The notes beneath the pieces are model-generated. The model did no database searches, was not told the DNA's origin, and worked only from the letters and a program-made list of their open reading frames with translations. Positions 36,429 through 46,248 of a stretch of 64,000 nt of DNA are shown here, one piece after another. The translations under genes and the position numbers were made by a program. Positions within the stretch are counted from its first letter, which is position 1. Each line of letters opens with the position of its first letter. The stretch comes from Orcinus orca (taxonomy: Eukaryota > Chordata > Mammalia > Artiodactyla > Delphinidae): assembly GCF_937001465.1 (NCBI RefSeq), contig NC_064561.1, positions 54,072,698 to 54,136,697 of the forward strand, given 5' to 3'.

Positions 36429-36630
36429 GGGCTTCCCTGGTGGCGCAGTGGTTGACAGTCCTCCTGCTGATTCAGGGGACACGGGTTTGTGCCCTGGTCG
36501 GGGAAGATCCCACGTGTAGCGGAGCGGCTGGGCCCGTGAGTCATGGCCACTGGGCCTGCGCGTCCGGGGCCTGTGCCCCGCAACGGGAGAGGCCACAGCT
36601 GTGAGAGGCCCGCGAACCGCAAAAAAAAAA
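36429..36630 (+). mobile_element. CHR SINE, exact 17-bp TSD
   Basis: The copy begins gggcttccctggtggcgcag and ends in an A tail at 36621-36630. The 17-bp duplication aagattgaaggacaccc is exact at 36411-36427 and 36631-36647. Several body substitutions (for example 'ctgctgattcagggg') set it apart from the other copies. Confidence 0.96.
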
Positions 36631-36954
36631 AAGATTGAAGGACACCCATGGGGGCTAAAGGACATAGTGACTCCCCATGAGAAGATCTGTCCTAAGGTAG
36701 ATTTGTGAAGTCCTACTTAGGAGTAAAGACAAAAAGAAAAGTCTTCTGGAATGGCTTGCTTGTTGTTATTGCCTCACCTTGTGGAGCACTGGAGCATGCA
36801 TTTCCTGCACAATGTCCTGCCTGCTCTCCTCCTCCAGGCTCCTAGTTTTAATCAGCACAGTGTACAATGTCACTATGACCCTGGCAAGTGGGGAGAAAGA
36901 ATGGGGAGCATTTTTTTTATAAACTGCTTTGCTTTAAAACTATTGCTAGGTAGA

Positions 36955-37245
36955 CTCACAGACATAGAGAATAGACTTGGCGGTTGCCAAGGGGGAAGGG
37001 GGTGGCGGAGGGAAGGGTTGGGAGTTTGGGATGAGCAGATGCAAACTGGTATATGTAGGATGGATAAACAACAAGGTCCTATTGTATAGCACAGGGAACT
37101 CTATTCAATAGCCTGTGATAAACCACAATGGAAAAGAATATGAAAATGAATATGTATATATATGTATAACTGAGGCACTTTGCTGTACAGCAGAAATTAA
37201 CACAACATTGTAAATCAACTATACTTCAATAAAATATTAAAAAAG
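36955..37245 (+). mobile_element. L1 3' end, short, with 18-bp TSD
   Basis: About 290 bp of L1 3' UTR ('gatggataaacaacaaggtc', 'gcacagggaactctattcaa', 'tcaactatacttcaataaaa') end in a short A tail. The flanking duplication is 18 bp with one mismatch (36937-36954 and 37246-37263). The sequence differs from the L1 tails at 21000 and 41480, so it is another L1 subfamily. Confidence 0.92.
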
Positions 37246-37584
37246 AAACTATTGCGAGGTAGAAATCAGAGTTTTTGGTGTTGTCAAACACGCTTCTCTG
37301 TCTGAAGAACCACCCCTACCGTTTTAGACGCTTCAGTTGGCATTTTCTCAGATGTAATCTTTCCTTCCTTTGGAGAGTCATACCTCATTTCTTTGCACAA
37401 TCCTATGACACTAACTTTTACTCCCTGTTACAGCTTTTGGCCTTCTTACCTTATTCCTTTCTACTAGAATATGAACACCCAGAGGACAGCAACTTTCTTT
37501 TAGTACTCTATGGATCCAAATCCAATTTCACGTATCCAATGGGAATTTGTTAGAGGGAACAGAGATTTTGCTCCCAGATCCATC

Positions 37585-37790
37585 TGGATTAGAACGCAGG
37601 CTCCTCGATGTACTGCCAGCTATATGACCTGGAACAAGTGATTTCTATTCCTGGGATCTCAGTTTCCTTAGATGTAAGATGGAGATTACAGCAGCATGTA
37701 TTATAGGGCTTGGGCAGTATGAACTAAAATGATGCACAAATTACTTAACACAGTCCCAGGCACAAGGTAAGTGCTCAATAGGTTGGAGTT
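37585..37790 (+). repeat. MIR SINE
   Basis: 'ctatatgacctggaacaagt', 'atctcagtttccttagatgt' and 'aggcacaaggtaagtgctca' follow MIR order. Confidence 0.8.
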
Positions 37791-37794
37791 ATTA

Positions 37795-38800
37795 CTCTAA
37801 CTTACTATTTAATTAAGCCTAAAGCTGCTCGCTGTCTGTCTTCTTCTGTGGGAGCTCCTTCCAGTTAGAATTAAGATTTATTCCTATTTGCAATCCCAGT
37901 ATAAAACATCGAGCCTGGTCCACGGTAGGTGCTCAGTAAGTATCTGCAGAAAATAGTGTATATTTCAGATGTCTGGCTTGTAACCTCACATCCTTCTGGT
38001 GAGTGTATGGCTTGAGAGTTTTCGATTCCTTTGTGAACAGCAGAAAGAGAAAGCTAATGGTCTAGGTAGCATGTGCAGGCCTCCTTTGCAAGAACCAGAA
38101 AATACTTCCCTTCATTCAATAGCATGAGGTTACCATTTCAGTTTTTTCTCTTCGGGACCTCCCTCACCCCTTTTTGTTCTTAAAAACAGAGGAGCAGTGA
38201 AGTGGGAGAAAAAGACAAGTATTACACTGAAATGCTAATCTCATTTCATTAAATGAGTTGTGGAGGCTGATATAGTGATCTGCATCCTCAAAGAAGAATT
38301 TCTTTAAATACCTTGAGCTCAATATTCCCTTCTGGACAACTTTTCATCTTTCTTCAAAAAAAAAAAAAAAAAGCATTGAATTATGTGTCCTAATTAAGCC
38401 TGGCTTTTAGAGCATTCAAGCTTCAGGGGATGTGCTCAGAGGTGAGGGTGAAGTACCCACGTACCCCAAAATCTCTTCTTAAAAACAACTCTGCACTGCC
38501 TTCTCCGGCTGGCTTACATTGCCTGAAGCAGGTCTCTGAAGCTGAGCAGTGCCTATTTCAGGAAACAGCAAATAAACACAGTGTTTCGGGTCCAGTCCAT
38601 TACAAAGTTGGTCAGGGCACCTGCAAGTTTCTCTCAGAGGCTTTGGGCCCAAAGCTTCCATATTTATTGGGAGCAAACCTCTATGTGAAAGAGCATTCGT
38701 TTGAATTCTCTAGGGAGGACAGCCACTGATCCAAGCCACATCCTTTATAATGAACTTGGGGTTGAGTTCCTGAAGGTGTTGAAGGCCAGGTCTATTCTTG
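37795..38800. other. Unique sequence; A tract at 38356-38372
   Basis: I see no gene. The stretch at 37890-37950 ('cacggtaggtgctcagtaag') may be an L2 or MIR tail. A 99-codon plus frame at 38430-38729 lacks recognised features. Confidence 0.4.
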
Positions 38801-38945
38801 CAGGCTCCGGATATGCAGGCTCAGCGGCCATGGCTCACAGGCCCAGCCGCTGCGCGGCACGTGGGATCTTCCCGGACCGGTGCTCGAACCCATGTCCCCT
38901 GCATCGGCAGGCGGATTCTCAACCACTGCGCCACCAGGGAAGCCC
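38801..38945 (-). mobile_element. CHR SINE, 3'-truncated
   Basis: The minus strand starts gggcttccctggtggcgcag and continues to 'ccgcatatccggagcctg', where it stops. The final segment ('gtgagaggcccgcg') and the A tail are missing, which is unusual for a retroposed SINE and implies loss after insertion or aberrant integration. Confidence 0.92.
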
Positions 38946-39367
38946 TTTAATTATAATTTTTTAAAGACCCTGTAACCTAGAATGAAAGGGTTGAGAGCAT
39001 GCAAGAGAATACTGACTTCCAGAAGATAGGGAAACCAGGGAGATAATTAAAGCAGGTGTTTTCACAAGAACTGGAAGAGACTAGAACGGACGGAAGGGAA
39101 GCTGTAGTATCTCAATGTAGAGAATTTTATCCTAGAATAGCAAGGTGTCTAGAATATGTTGGGAGAGAAGAAGAAGAAAAGGAAGAGGTAGGAGGAGGTA
39201 CTAAGGCAATATAAATAATTAACTATATTCAGGAAGGTTCTCGTTCTTTGGCACCAGAGGACAGAATACGAAGGCAAGCCATTCTCTCTGGGTGTATATC
39301 AGGGTTCTGAGTTGCCAGCAACAGAAACCAACTCTGGTTGATTTAAACAGAAAATGATTCATTAGAT

Positions 39368-39882
39368 GGCCTGAGTCATGTGACACTGTGCCATTATATA
39401 AGAAATACATATTTGGTGTTCACCCCCATTCCTGGCACGCAGCTTCCAAAACCCTTGGAGCTTGGGGTGCACTACCCTCTTGGCACAAAGTTCTCTGAAC
39501 CTTTTTGTCTAGGGTTTTTAGGAAGTTTCCAGTACATAGGCATTGATCATTGGCCATTGGTGATTAGCTCAATCCCCAGCCTCTCTCCTGTCCCTGGAGG
39601 TTGGGAGGTGGGGATGAAAGTTCCAACCCTCTAATCACATGGTTGGTTCCTTTGACAACCATCCCTTACCCTGAAGCTATCTAAGGGCTTCCAGCCACCA
39701 GGCATCTCATTAACATAAACTCAGGCTTGGTTGAAAGGGGCTGATTATGAATAACAAAAGACATTCTTATGCCTATCACTCAGGAAATTCCAAGGGTTTT
39801 GGAAGCTCTGTGCCAGGAATGGGGTGAACACCAAATACATATTTCTTATTAAATAATACCACAGTGGCACATGACTCAGGCC
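39368..39882. repeat. Inverted repeat, 91/93-bp arms, LTR-like spacer
   Basis: The left arm (39368-39458) and right arm (39790-39882) are inverted copies, sharing 'ggcctgagtcatgtg', 'atttggtgttcacc' and 'agcttccaaaacccttgg' with about a dozen differences including small indels. The 331-bp spacer plus right arm read like the end of an old LTR-type element. The left arm would then be a second, inverted end of the same family. The family name is uncertain. Confidence 0.75.
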
Positions 39883-39884
39883 TA

Positions 39885-40265
39885 ACCAATCACTGTATTC
39901 CACGTCCCTGGCCTCAATGATTGGCTCAGGGATGGACATGGGTCTCAAGTTGGGCAAATCTGACTCCTCCTGAAACCCTTCTCCTGGAGATGCCTATAAA
40001 GGCCATTTCTTTCCAACAGGGCTGCTACATTGGTGGGAGGTGAGTCTGGATCTGCAGGAGCCATCTTTCCTACCTCATAGAGAAAGTCAGCCTGAGGTAG
40101 AGAAAAAAGATGGAATCCTAATGGCATTGTCTGCCCTCCTCCATCCAGCAGGACACAAAGCCAGCAGCTCTCTGGGTTGCTGAGTTATGAGAGTCAATAC
40201 ATTCCTTTTATGCTTAAGCTAATTTGTATTGAATGTCTGTCACTAACAACCTAACAAGTCCTGAA
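39885..40265 (+). repeat. Old interspersed repeat, LTR-like tail
   Basis: 'gaaagtcagcctgaggtaga', 'gtcaatacattccttttatg' and 'cttaagctaatttgtattga' resemble the end of a medium-age mammalian repeat. The assignment is from memory. Confidence 0.4.
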
Positions 40266-40490
40266 GATTCCAGTTGTTGAAAGGATTACATGAGATAATG
40301 CTAGTAATATACTTAGTGGGGTGTCTTGTGGGTATATTGTTCCTGACCTTCCTTGTCATAGGTGCAGTCACCGAATTTAACTCCAATAAAAAAAATGTTA
40401 CTATTACTATTATTTGTATTGTTGAGACTTGGCCATATCTGTATTACCTGCCATTCTCTAGGCTAAATGCATTTCAAACTTTTGCTAATA

Positions 40491-41535
40491 GCTCATGCAG
40501 CTCAATAACAAGAAAACAAACAACCCAATCCAAAAATGGGCAGAAGACCTAAACAGACATTTCTCCAAAGAAGATATACAGACTGCCAACAAACACATGA
40601 AAGAATGCTCAACATCATTAATCATTAGAGAAATGCAAATCAAAACTACAATGAGATATCATCTCACACCAGTCAGAATGGCCATCATCAAAAAATCTAG
40701 AAACAATAAATGCTGGAGAGGGTGTGGAAAAAAGGGAACACTCTTGCACTGCTGGTGGGAATGTGAATTGGTTCAGCCACTATGGAGAACAGTATGGAGG
40801 TTCCTTAAAAAACTACAAATAGAACTACCATATGACCCAGCAATCCCACTACTGGGCATATACCCTGAGAAAACCAAAATTCAAAAAGAGTCATGTACCA
40901 AAATGTTCATTGCAGCTCTATTTACAATAGCCTGGAGATGGAAACAACCTAAGTGCCCGTCATCGGATGAATGGATAAAGAAGATGTGGCACATATATAC
41001 AATGGAATATTACTCAGCCATAAAAAGAAACGAAATTGAGCTATTTGTAATGAGGTGGATAGACCTAGAGTCTGTCATACAGAGTGAAGTAAGTCAGAAA
41101 GAAAAAGACAAATACCGTATGCTAACACATATATATGGAATTTAAGAAAAAAATGTCATGAAGAACCTAGGGGTAAAGCAGGAATAAAGACGCAGACCTC
41201 TTAGAGAACGGACTTGAGGTTATGGGGAGGGGGAAGGGTGAGCTGTGACAGGGCGAGAGAGAGTCATGGGCATATACACACTAACAAACGCAGTAAGGTA
41301 GATAGCTAGTGGGAAGCAGCCGCATGGCACAGGGATATTGGCTCGGTGCTTTGTGACAGCCTGGAGGGGTGGGATGGGGAGGGTGGGAGGGAGGGAGACG
41401 CAACAGGGAAGACATATGGGAACATATGTTTATGTATGACTGATTCACTTTGTTATAAAGCAGAAACTAACACACCATTGTAAAGCAATTATACCCCAAT
41501 AAAGATGTTAAAAAAAAAAACAAAAAAAAAAAACA
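40491..41535 (+). mobile_element. 5'-truncated L1, 1.05 kb, 15-bp TSD
   Basis: The insertion begins inside ORF2 and ends in an A-rich tail (41509-41535). The duplication aaacttttgctaata is exact at 40476-40490 and 41536-41550. The 3' UTR has the typical polypurine stretch near 41365-41395 and the AATAAA-type end near 41500. The remaining ORF2 piece is still open, which suggests a fairly young insertion. Confidence 0.96.
40495..41145 (+). pseudogene. L1 ORF2p C-terminal fragment, 216 codons, open
   Basis: This continuous frame encodes the carboxy part of the LINE-1 ORF2 protein downstream of the reverse transcriptase. The Cys-rich segment is visible ('KCWRGCGKKGTLLHCWWEC', residues about 72-90, matching the C-x3-C-type cluster of ORF2p), followed by 'PLLGIYPEKTKIQKESC' and 'WIKKMWHIYTMEYYSAIKRN', and it ends in the standard terminus. 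The endonuclease and reverse transcriptase are absent by truncation. No promoter is expected. Confidence 0.94.
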
Positions 41536-41559
41536 AAACTTTTGCTAATAACATTCCTT

Positions 41560-41870
41560 CTTTCCTGAATGCATTTCACTTTCTCCTCATTCTCCCCAGA
41601 TCCTACACCTTTCAAGGCTTATATGTTGCTATCTACAGAAAGCCCTCCCTATTTCACCCTTCTTCATTTCCCTCCTCTCTAGGCCAAGCACATCATATAC
41701 TGTTGTGCCAGGTCATTTCTTATTTGGTTTCCTATATTTGCTCATCACATCAACTATTTCATGTGCATTTGTCCCATGTTGCAAGCTGCATCATACCTTC
41801 GCTGAAGGTAAGAAACAAATCTTATGCTTTTCCTTAATAAATCCTAGTGCACAAAACAGGGTGTAGCATT
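41560..41870 (+). repeat. Possible L2 LINE 3' fragment
   Basis: 'ttcaaggcttatatgttgct', 'cagaaagccctccctatttc' and later 'ctgaaggtaagaaacaaatc' are compatible with an L2 3' end. Confidence 0.45.
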
Positions 41871-42164
41871 GCTCTTCTCTGCAAATAGAGAGCAATTGAC
41901 CAGGTGAGTTTACAAAAAGTTTGGTTTTGTGAGTATAGGTGCTCAGGAAATACTTGTTGGTAGACTCATTTCATAGGAGGAATCAATGGATTATGTGTTC
42001 AAGCCCACAGAGAGCAAGAAACCTACCCAAGTAACATGTGAACTGGCAGAATGAGGACTCGAACACAGGTCTCCTAACTTTCACTTGAATATTCTTTCAT
42101 TGATATGGTAGGTTAGTGTAGTTATTTTGAGGGTGTAACAACTCCTGAGTTAGTGATATTTAAT

Positions 42165-42390
42165 ATTACCTAAACACTTACTGGTAGCATCCTTTCCCTG
42201 CAATTGTCTAATTTAATCCTGCAAGGTAAATATTATTGCTCTCCTCTTTTTGCAGTTGAGAAAACTGAGTCTTAGAGAGGTTTAGGGATCTAAGAAAGTT
42301 ACACAGCTATTAAGTGTCAGACTGGAATATTAGCCCAGGAGTGTCAGATTTAAAAGACTATTCTCTTAACTACCAGATCATGATGTGCCC
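42165..42390 (+). repeat. Ancient interspersed repeat (same type as 23785)
   Basis: 'gttgagaaaactgagtctta', 'gagaggtttagggatctaag' and 'agttacacagctattaagtg' occur in the expected order. Confidence 0.6.
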
Positions 42391-42394
42391 TCAG

Positions 42395-43015
42395 TAAGCA
42401 AATAGTTTGTGTCCTTGTTACCTCTGATAAGTCAGCCGAAGCCTAGGACCTCCATAGCTTTGACGCATACCTTGATGTTCTAAGGAAGCCAGAGTTTCAC
42501 CACTGTGCTTCTGCCATTTCCCAGATGATGCAAACACCTCTTTAGAGACGTATCCCATATTTTGTTCATTTTTAATAGAATGCTAATTTTATATGCATTC
42601 TCCATACACAGATTTAGATGTACCCAGTTGAGCATACTTAGTTTTTATCTAAATGTGCCCTATCCCAGGTGAAAAATGTGCTGCCTGCAATGTAATTATG
42701 TATTCAGAATAATGTGTATGTCTGCTGGGGGTTTATAAATCATTAGCTTATTGTACAATATAATGTCCAACTTTTTTGCCATAGACGTGGTTAGAGAAAA
42801 CTAAAACTTGTCAGCTGGCTGTACTTTAATAGTGGATTTGAGACTCTTGGACAAGAAACTAGAATAAATCTGACCTGACATTCATTGACCAAGAAGACCT
42901 CCACAACTCTCTCATCTGTCTGCTATACCCAAGATCTAAGGAAAGCCTAAAACCAGTCAAGATTGTCACAATAAAGCAAGGCCTGGTTCTTTGGTTTTCC
43001 AGAATAGATGAACAT
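42395..43015. other. Unique sequence, nothing recognised
   Basis: AT-rich; I see no gene or repeat here that I can support. Confidence 0.4.
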
Positions 43016-43019
43016 TCTC

Positions 43020-43575
43020 CATTCAATAAACATTTGTTGAATATCTTCACTAGACCCTGGGGGTAGAGCAGTGAACAAAACAAGACAAGGGCCCTACTCT
43101 CTTGGAGATGGTGTGTGAGTGGAAAGTGACAAGTAAACAAATGCACAGATTGATAAGATTATTTCAAGTAGTGATAAATGCATAAAGAAAATAAAACAGA
43201 GTATTGGGATAGACAGAAACTAGGGGTGATGAGGCAGGAAATGGCAATAAATAGGTATTTGGGAAAGGCTACCCTGAGGAGAAAATATATGAGCTGAGAC
43301 TTAGAAGATGAGAAGGAGTCAGCTATGTAAAGATTAGAGGGAGAGCATTCCCGGGCTAGGGCATAGCACGTGCAAAAGAAATACAGTCAGTGCAACAGGA
43401 GAGTAGGAAGTGGAGGGAGAGCATAGCATAAACGACATTAGACAGATAAGCAAAGGTTTTATCATGTAGGACCTAGCAGGTCACTGTCAGAAACTTGAGT
43501 TTTCCTTTAAGTGTAGAACAAAGCCATTGGAGGAATTTAAACCAGAAAGCGATGTGATCTGATTTATAAGATTTC
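43020..43575 (+). repeat. Ancient interspersed repeat, long copy
   Basis: 'caataaacatttgttgaata', 'cagtgaacaaaacaagacaa', 'gagcattcccgggctagggc' and 'aagcgatgtgatctgattta' follow a long ancient mammalian repeat of which pieces also appear at 5820, 56610 and 59570. I do not assign the name. Confidence 0.6.
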
Positions 43576-44009
43576 TGCCACTCCAGTTCAATTGCATGTA
43601 CTTACTGCAAATTTAAAGTTCTGGAAGAAAAATTACCTCCAAGTAAGAGCTGCCTGGGTACAAACTGTATTAAACTATAGATTTTTTTTTTTCCTGGAGA
43701 GAATGGGACAATTCTTTTCCAATAGCCACATCTTTACAAAAGTGCTTTTGGGAAGAATTTATAGTATCCGAACTGCCAGCAGACTCCTGGAAGATTTAAC
43801 CTTGAGGTTATGGTTAAGCGGAGAGTTTTCTGACTTAACTAAACTTCACTGAAAAGCAATGTCCAGGAAAGGCAGATGATCTTTCTTTGTAAATAGAGAT
43901 CTTTATTTTGCCCTGAACCACCCCTGGTAATGTGTCTGCCAAGGGCTATGAATTGTGCTTCCTAAAACAGTTAATGGTCACAATGAAGCATCCATCCACA
44001 CTCTAGTAC

Positions 44010-44218
44010 TTTAAGAAAGAGCAAGGGCTCTGGTCACCAGAAGCCAGTGCTGTATCTTCCTAGTTGTGTAGTATTAGTCAAGTTATAACTTAGTTTTCTA
44101 ACCTGAAAATGGGTATTAAAAATTGTATTTACCTTCTTAGGTTATGATATGAGTTAAATGAGACAATCCAAATAATGCATTAACTCTAGGACAAAGTATA
44201 AATATTTGTCATCAGGCA
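44010..44218 (+). repeat. MIR SINE
   Basis: 'gcaagggctctggtcaccag', 'tcaagttataacttagtttt' and 'ggttatgatatgagttaaat' follow MIR order in a diverged copy. Confidence 0.7.
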
Positions 44219-44507
44219 GTCCATAGTTAGGGTTAAGGCTGAGATGTATAAACCATGGCACTCTGGACAAAAAACGTCACCTCCCATATCAGGAAATCAA
44301 GGATGTTGCAGCCGTCCAGCCGTCAGCCACTGCAGCTGCCCCTGACTGTGCACCCTGAGGGGATTCAGGATGAAGAAAAGCAGGACACTGGCCCTAGACA
44401 GTTAAGGAGCACATCAAAGGAATGGTTTCAATGAGCCCAGAGTCTTGCATCTTCCCATATACAGAATGATGCTAAATCCATTAACTTGAGATGTCCGGTT
44501 TTTCTTT

Positions 44508-44544
44508 TTTTTTTTTTTTTTTTAAAATATAACTTGTATTTATT
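44508..44544 (-). terminator. Poly(A) signal and retroposed poly(A) tail
   Basis: On the minus strand AATAAA (44544 down to 44539) precedes the A tract (44523-44508) by 15 nt. That spacing is normal for mRNA 3' processing. The sequence in front is not the L1 3' UTR, so the signal seems to come from the non-L1 partner. Confidence 0.75.
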
Positions 44545-44952
44545 AGTCAAAATATGAATCTCCTTTCCAAATATATTTATATAATTCATTCTATTGTTTT
44601 TAATCTATCTACATCAATTTTATTTCCCTAAAAACATTTCCTTAAAATGTTAGGGTATGGTTCACATGATGAAATACTTTCATTACAATGAATGGTCCAA
44701 ATAAGCTTATTCCAGAGGCAAGAAATTCATACAGAAACAAAGAAATCACTAATCTATAGTTTGGAAATTCCTAAGAGTCATCTTGTCCCATATGTGTAAC
44801 TAAAGACCCAGGGGGCTCAAGTTACACTAAAATTATAAAAATTTCTTTAAACAAAGGCCTTTGATATGCAAATCTCCTCAGAAGCTCTCAATAATCACCA
44901 GAAATTTTTTTTTTTTTTTTTTTCCCCTCTGGTAAATATTATATATTCAATA

Positions 44953-45308
44953 TGAAACAGGAGGAAAGGGGGCAGGGCACAACCTTTAAAAGAATTACAT
45001 AGCCCGAGGACACAACATAAACTGATTAGAACAAAATAGGTCCAAGATGGCGGACGAGTCTACTTCCACTAGACCTTGAGCCTCAGTATACACTCATTGT
45101 AACACATCAGCAAGCTAAGCGACACACCCACAGGTGCCACGACAGTTCCAAGGATGACCATAAAGGTCAAAAAGTGGGCGGAGGCTCAATTCCTAGAAAT
45201 CCCCACCCCTTCCCCAAAATAGCTGGAATACTCCTCCCACTCATCAGCATATGAAATTACTCACCCCTATAAAACTAACAACCCCATACCCTGGTGCTGC
45301 CCTCGCCT
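44953..45308 (+). mobile_element. ERV class I-like LTR fragment
   Basis: This is a non-coding retroviral LTR relic. It starts tgaaacaggaggaaaggg, carries 'ccaagatggcggac' (YY1-type core, 45043-45056) and a TATA-like 'ctataaaac' near 45268, and stops at 'ctgccctcgcc' before the end expected of an LTR. No gag, pol or env sequence accompanies it. It lies antisense to the L1 chimera. Class assignment is from general appearance. Confidence 0.55.
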
Positions 45309-45916
45309 TTTTTTTTTTTTATTTTATTTTATTTTTATTTTTTTTTTATAGGTATACCTGGATTTAATTCTCACTTCTACCGCTTGGTAGCTGGATAGCC
45401 TTAGGCAAGTTTCATACCTCCCTGAAAGTCACTTAATTCAGTCTGTAAAATGGCATAATAACTTATTATAGCATCCTTTTAGGAATTTTAAGTCAGTTCT
45501 TGAAATAAAAGTACACAATATATAGACAAGTATGGATTCCTCAATAGATGTTTGACCTTTCATTTCTCCAGTATCCCACCCGCATCAAATAAAGAAAAAT
45601 ACTTTTTAAAATTTACGAATATTTCATTGTTGTAAAGTTAAAGCCATAAAAATAATCAAATGGCCTACTATCATACCGTTAGAAGAAAAAAAAAAGGTGT
45701 TCATGAGAGTTCCATATTAGAATACAAGTTTTCCTTAGGCACCTGTTTATGTATGCTATTCTGCTCTTTACAATAAATAATTAAATTTAAAAGACTTAAT
45801 TCCTCACTTTTAAGACCTTATTAGTTTACAAAGTACATATTGACCTATGCTAAATTTTATACTGACCCATGCTAATGAATTCAGTACAGAAAACAAAAAA
45901 CACTGCACTCAAGCAA

Positions 45917-45921
<5 letters not shown>

Positions 45922-45953
<32 letters not shown>
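45922..45953. repeat. (TA)n microsatellite at L1 junction
   Basis: A run of alternating T and A lies directly at the point where L1 ORF2 similarity ends (45957). Confidence 0.95.
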
Positions 45954-45955
<2 letters not shown>

Positions 45956-45956
45956 C

Positions 45957-46190
45957 TTATATGAGAATTGCTACTCCAGCTTTCTTTTGGTTTCCATTTG
46001 CATGAAATACCTTTTTCCATCCCCTTACTTTCAGTCTGTATGTGTCTCTAGGTCTGAAGTGGGTCTCTTGTAGACAGCAAATATATGGGTCTTGTTTTTG
46101 TATCCATTCAGCCAATCTGTGTCTTTTGGTGGGAGCATTTAGTCCATTTACATTTAAGGTAATTATCGATATGTGTGTTCCCATTCCCAT
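45957..46190 (-). pseudogene. L1 ORF2p N-terminal fragment (endonuclease start)
   Basis: The frame starts 58 nt after the ORF1 stop, as in an L1 bicistronic RNA. It encodes 77 residues of the AP-type endonuclease with 'ITLNVNGLN' (Asn13, equivalent to the catalytic Asn14 of human ORF2p) and 'CCLQETH' (Glu42, equivalent to Glu43). It breaks off after 'AGVAILI' with a stop created by the junction. The later catalytic Asp and His residues, the reverse transcriptase and the C-terminal Cys-rich part are all missing, so no active enzyme can be made. Confidence 0.93.
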
Positions 46191-46248
46191 TTTCTTAATT
46201 GTTTGGGGTTTGTTATTGTAGGTCTTTTCCTTCTTTTGTGTTTCTTGC

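Larger units (their letters stand above)
44524..45956 (-). other. Non-L1 3' part of chimera
   Basis: This AT-rich stretch has no coding frame. It contains an internal 18-nt A tract (minus; 44894-44911), an antisense ERV LTR fragment (44953-45308), an A-rich run (45309-45354), a piece resembling the ancient repeat at 23785 (about 45385-45480, minus) and (TA)n at 45922-45953. It looks like ordinary genomic DNA that was transcribed and copied. Confidence 0.6.

Noticed and set aside
44953..45308. Possible endogenous provirus
   Set aside because: Only an incomplete LTR is present. No gag, pol or env similarity and no second LTR in the window.
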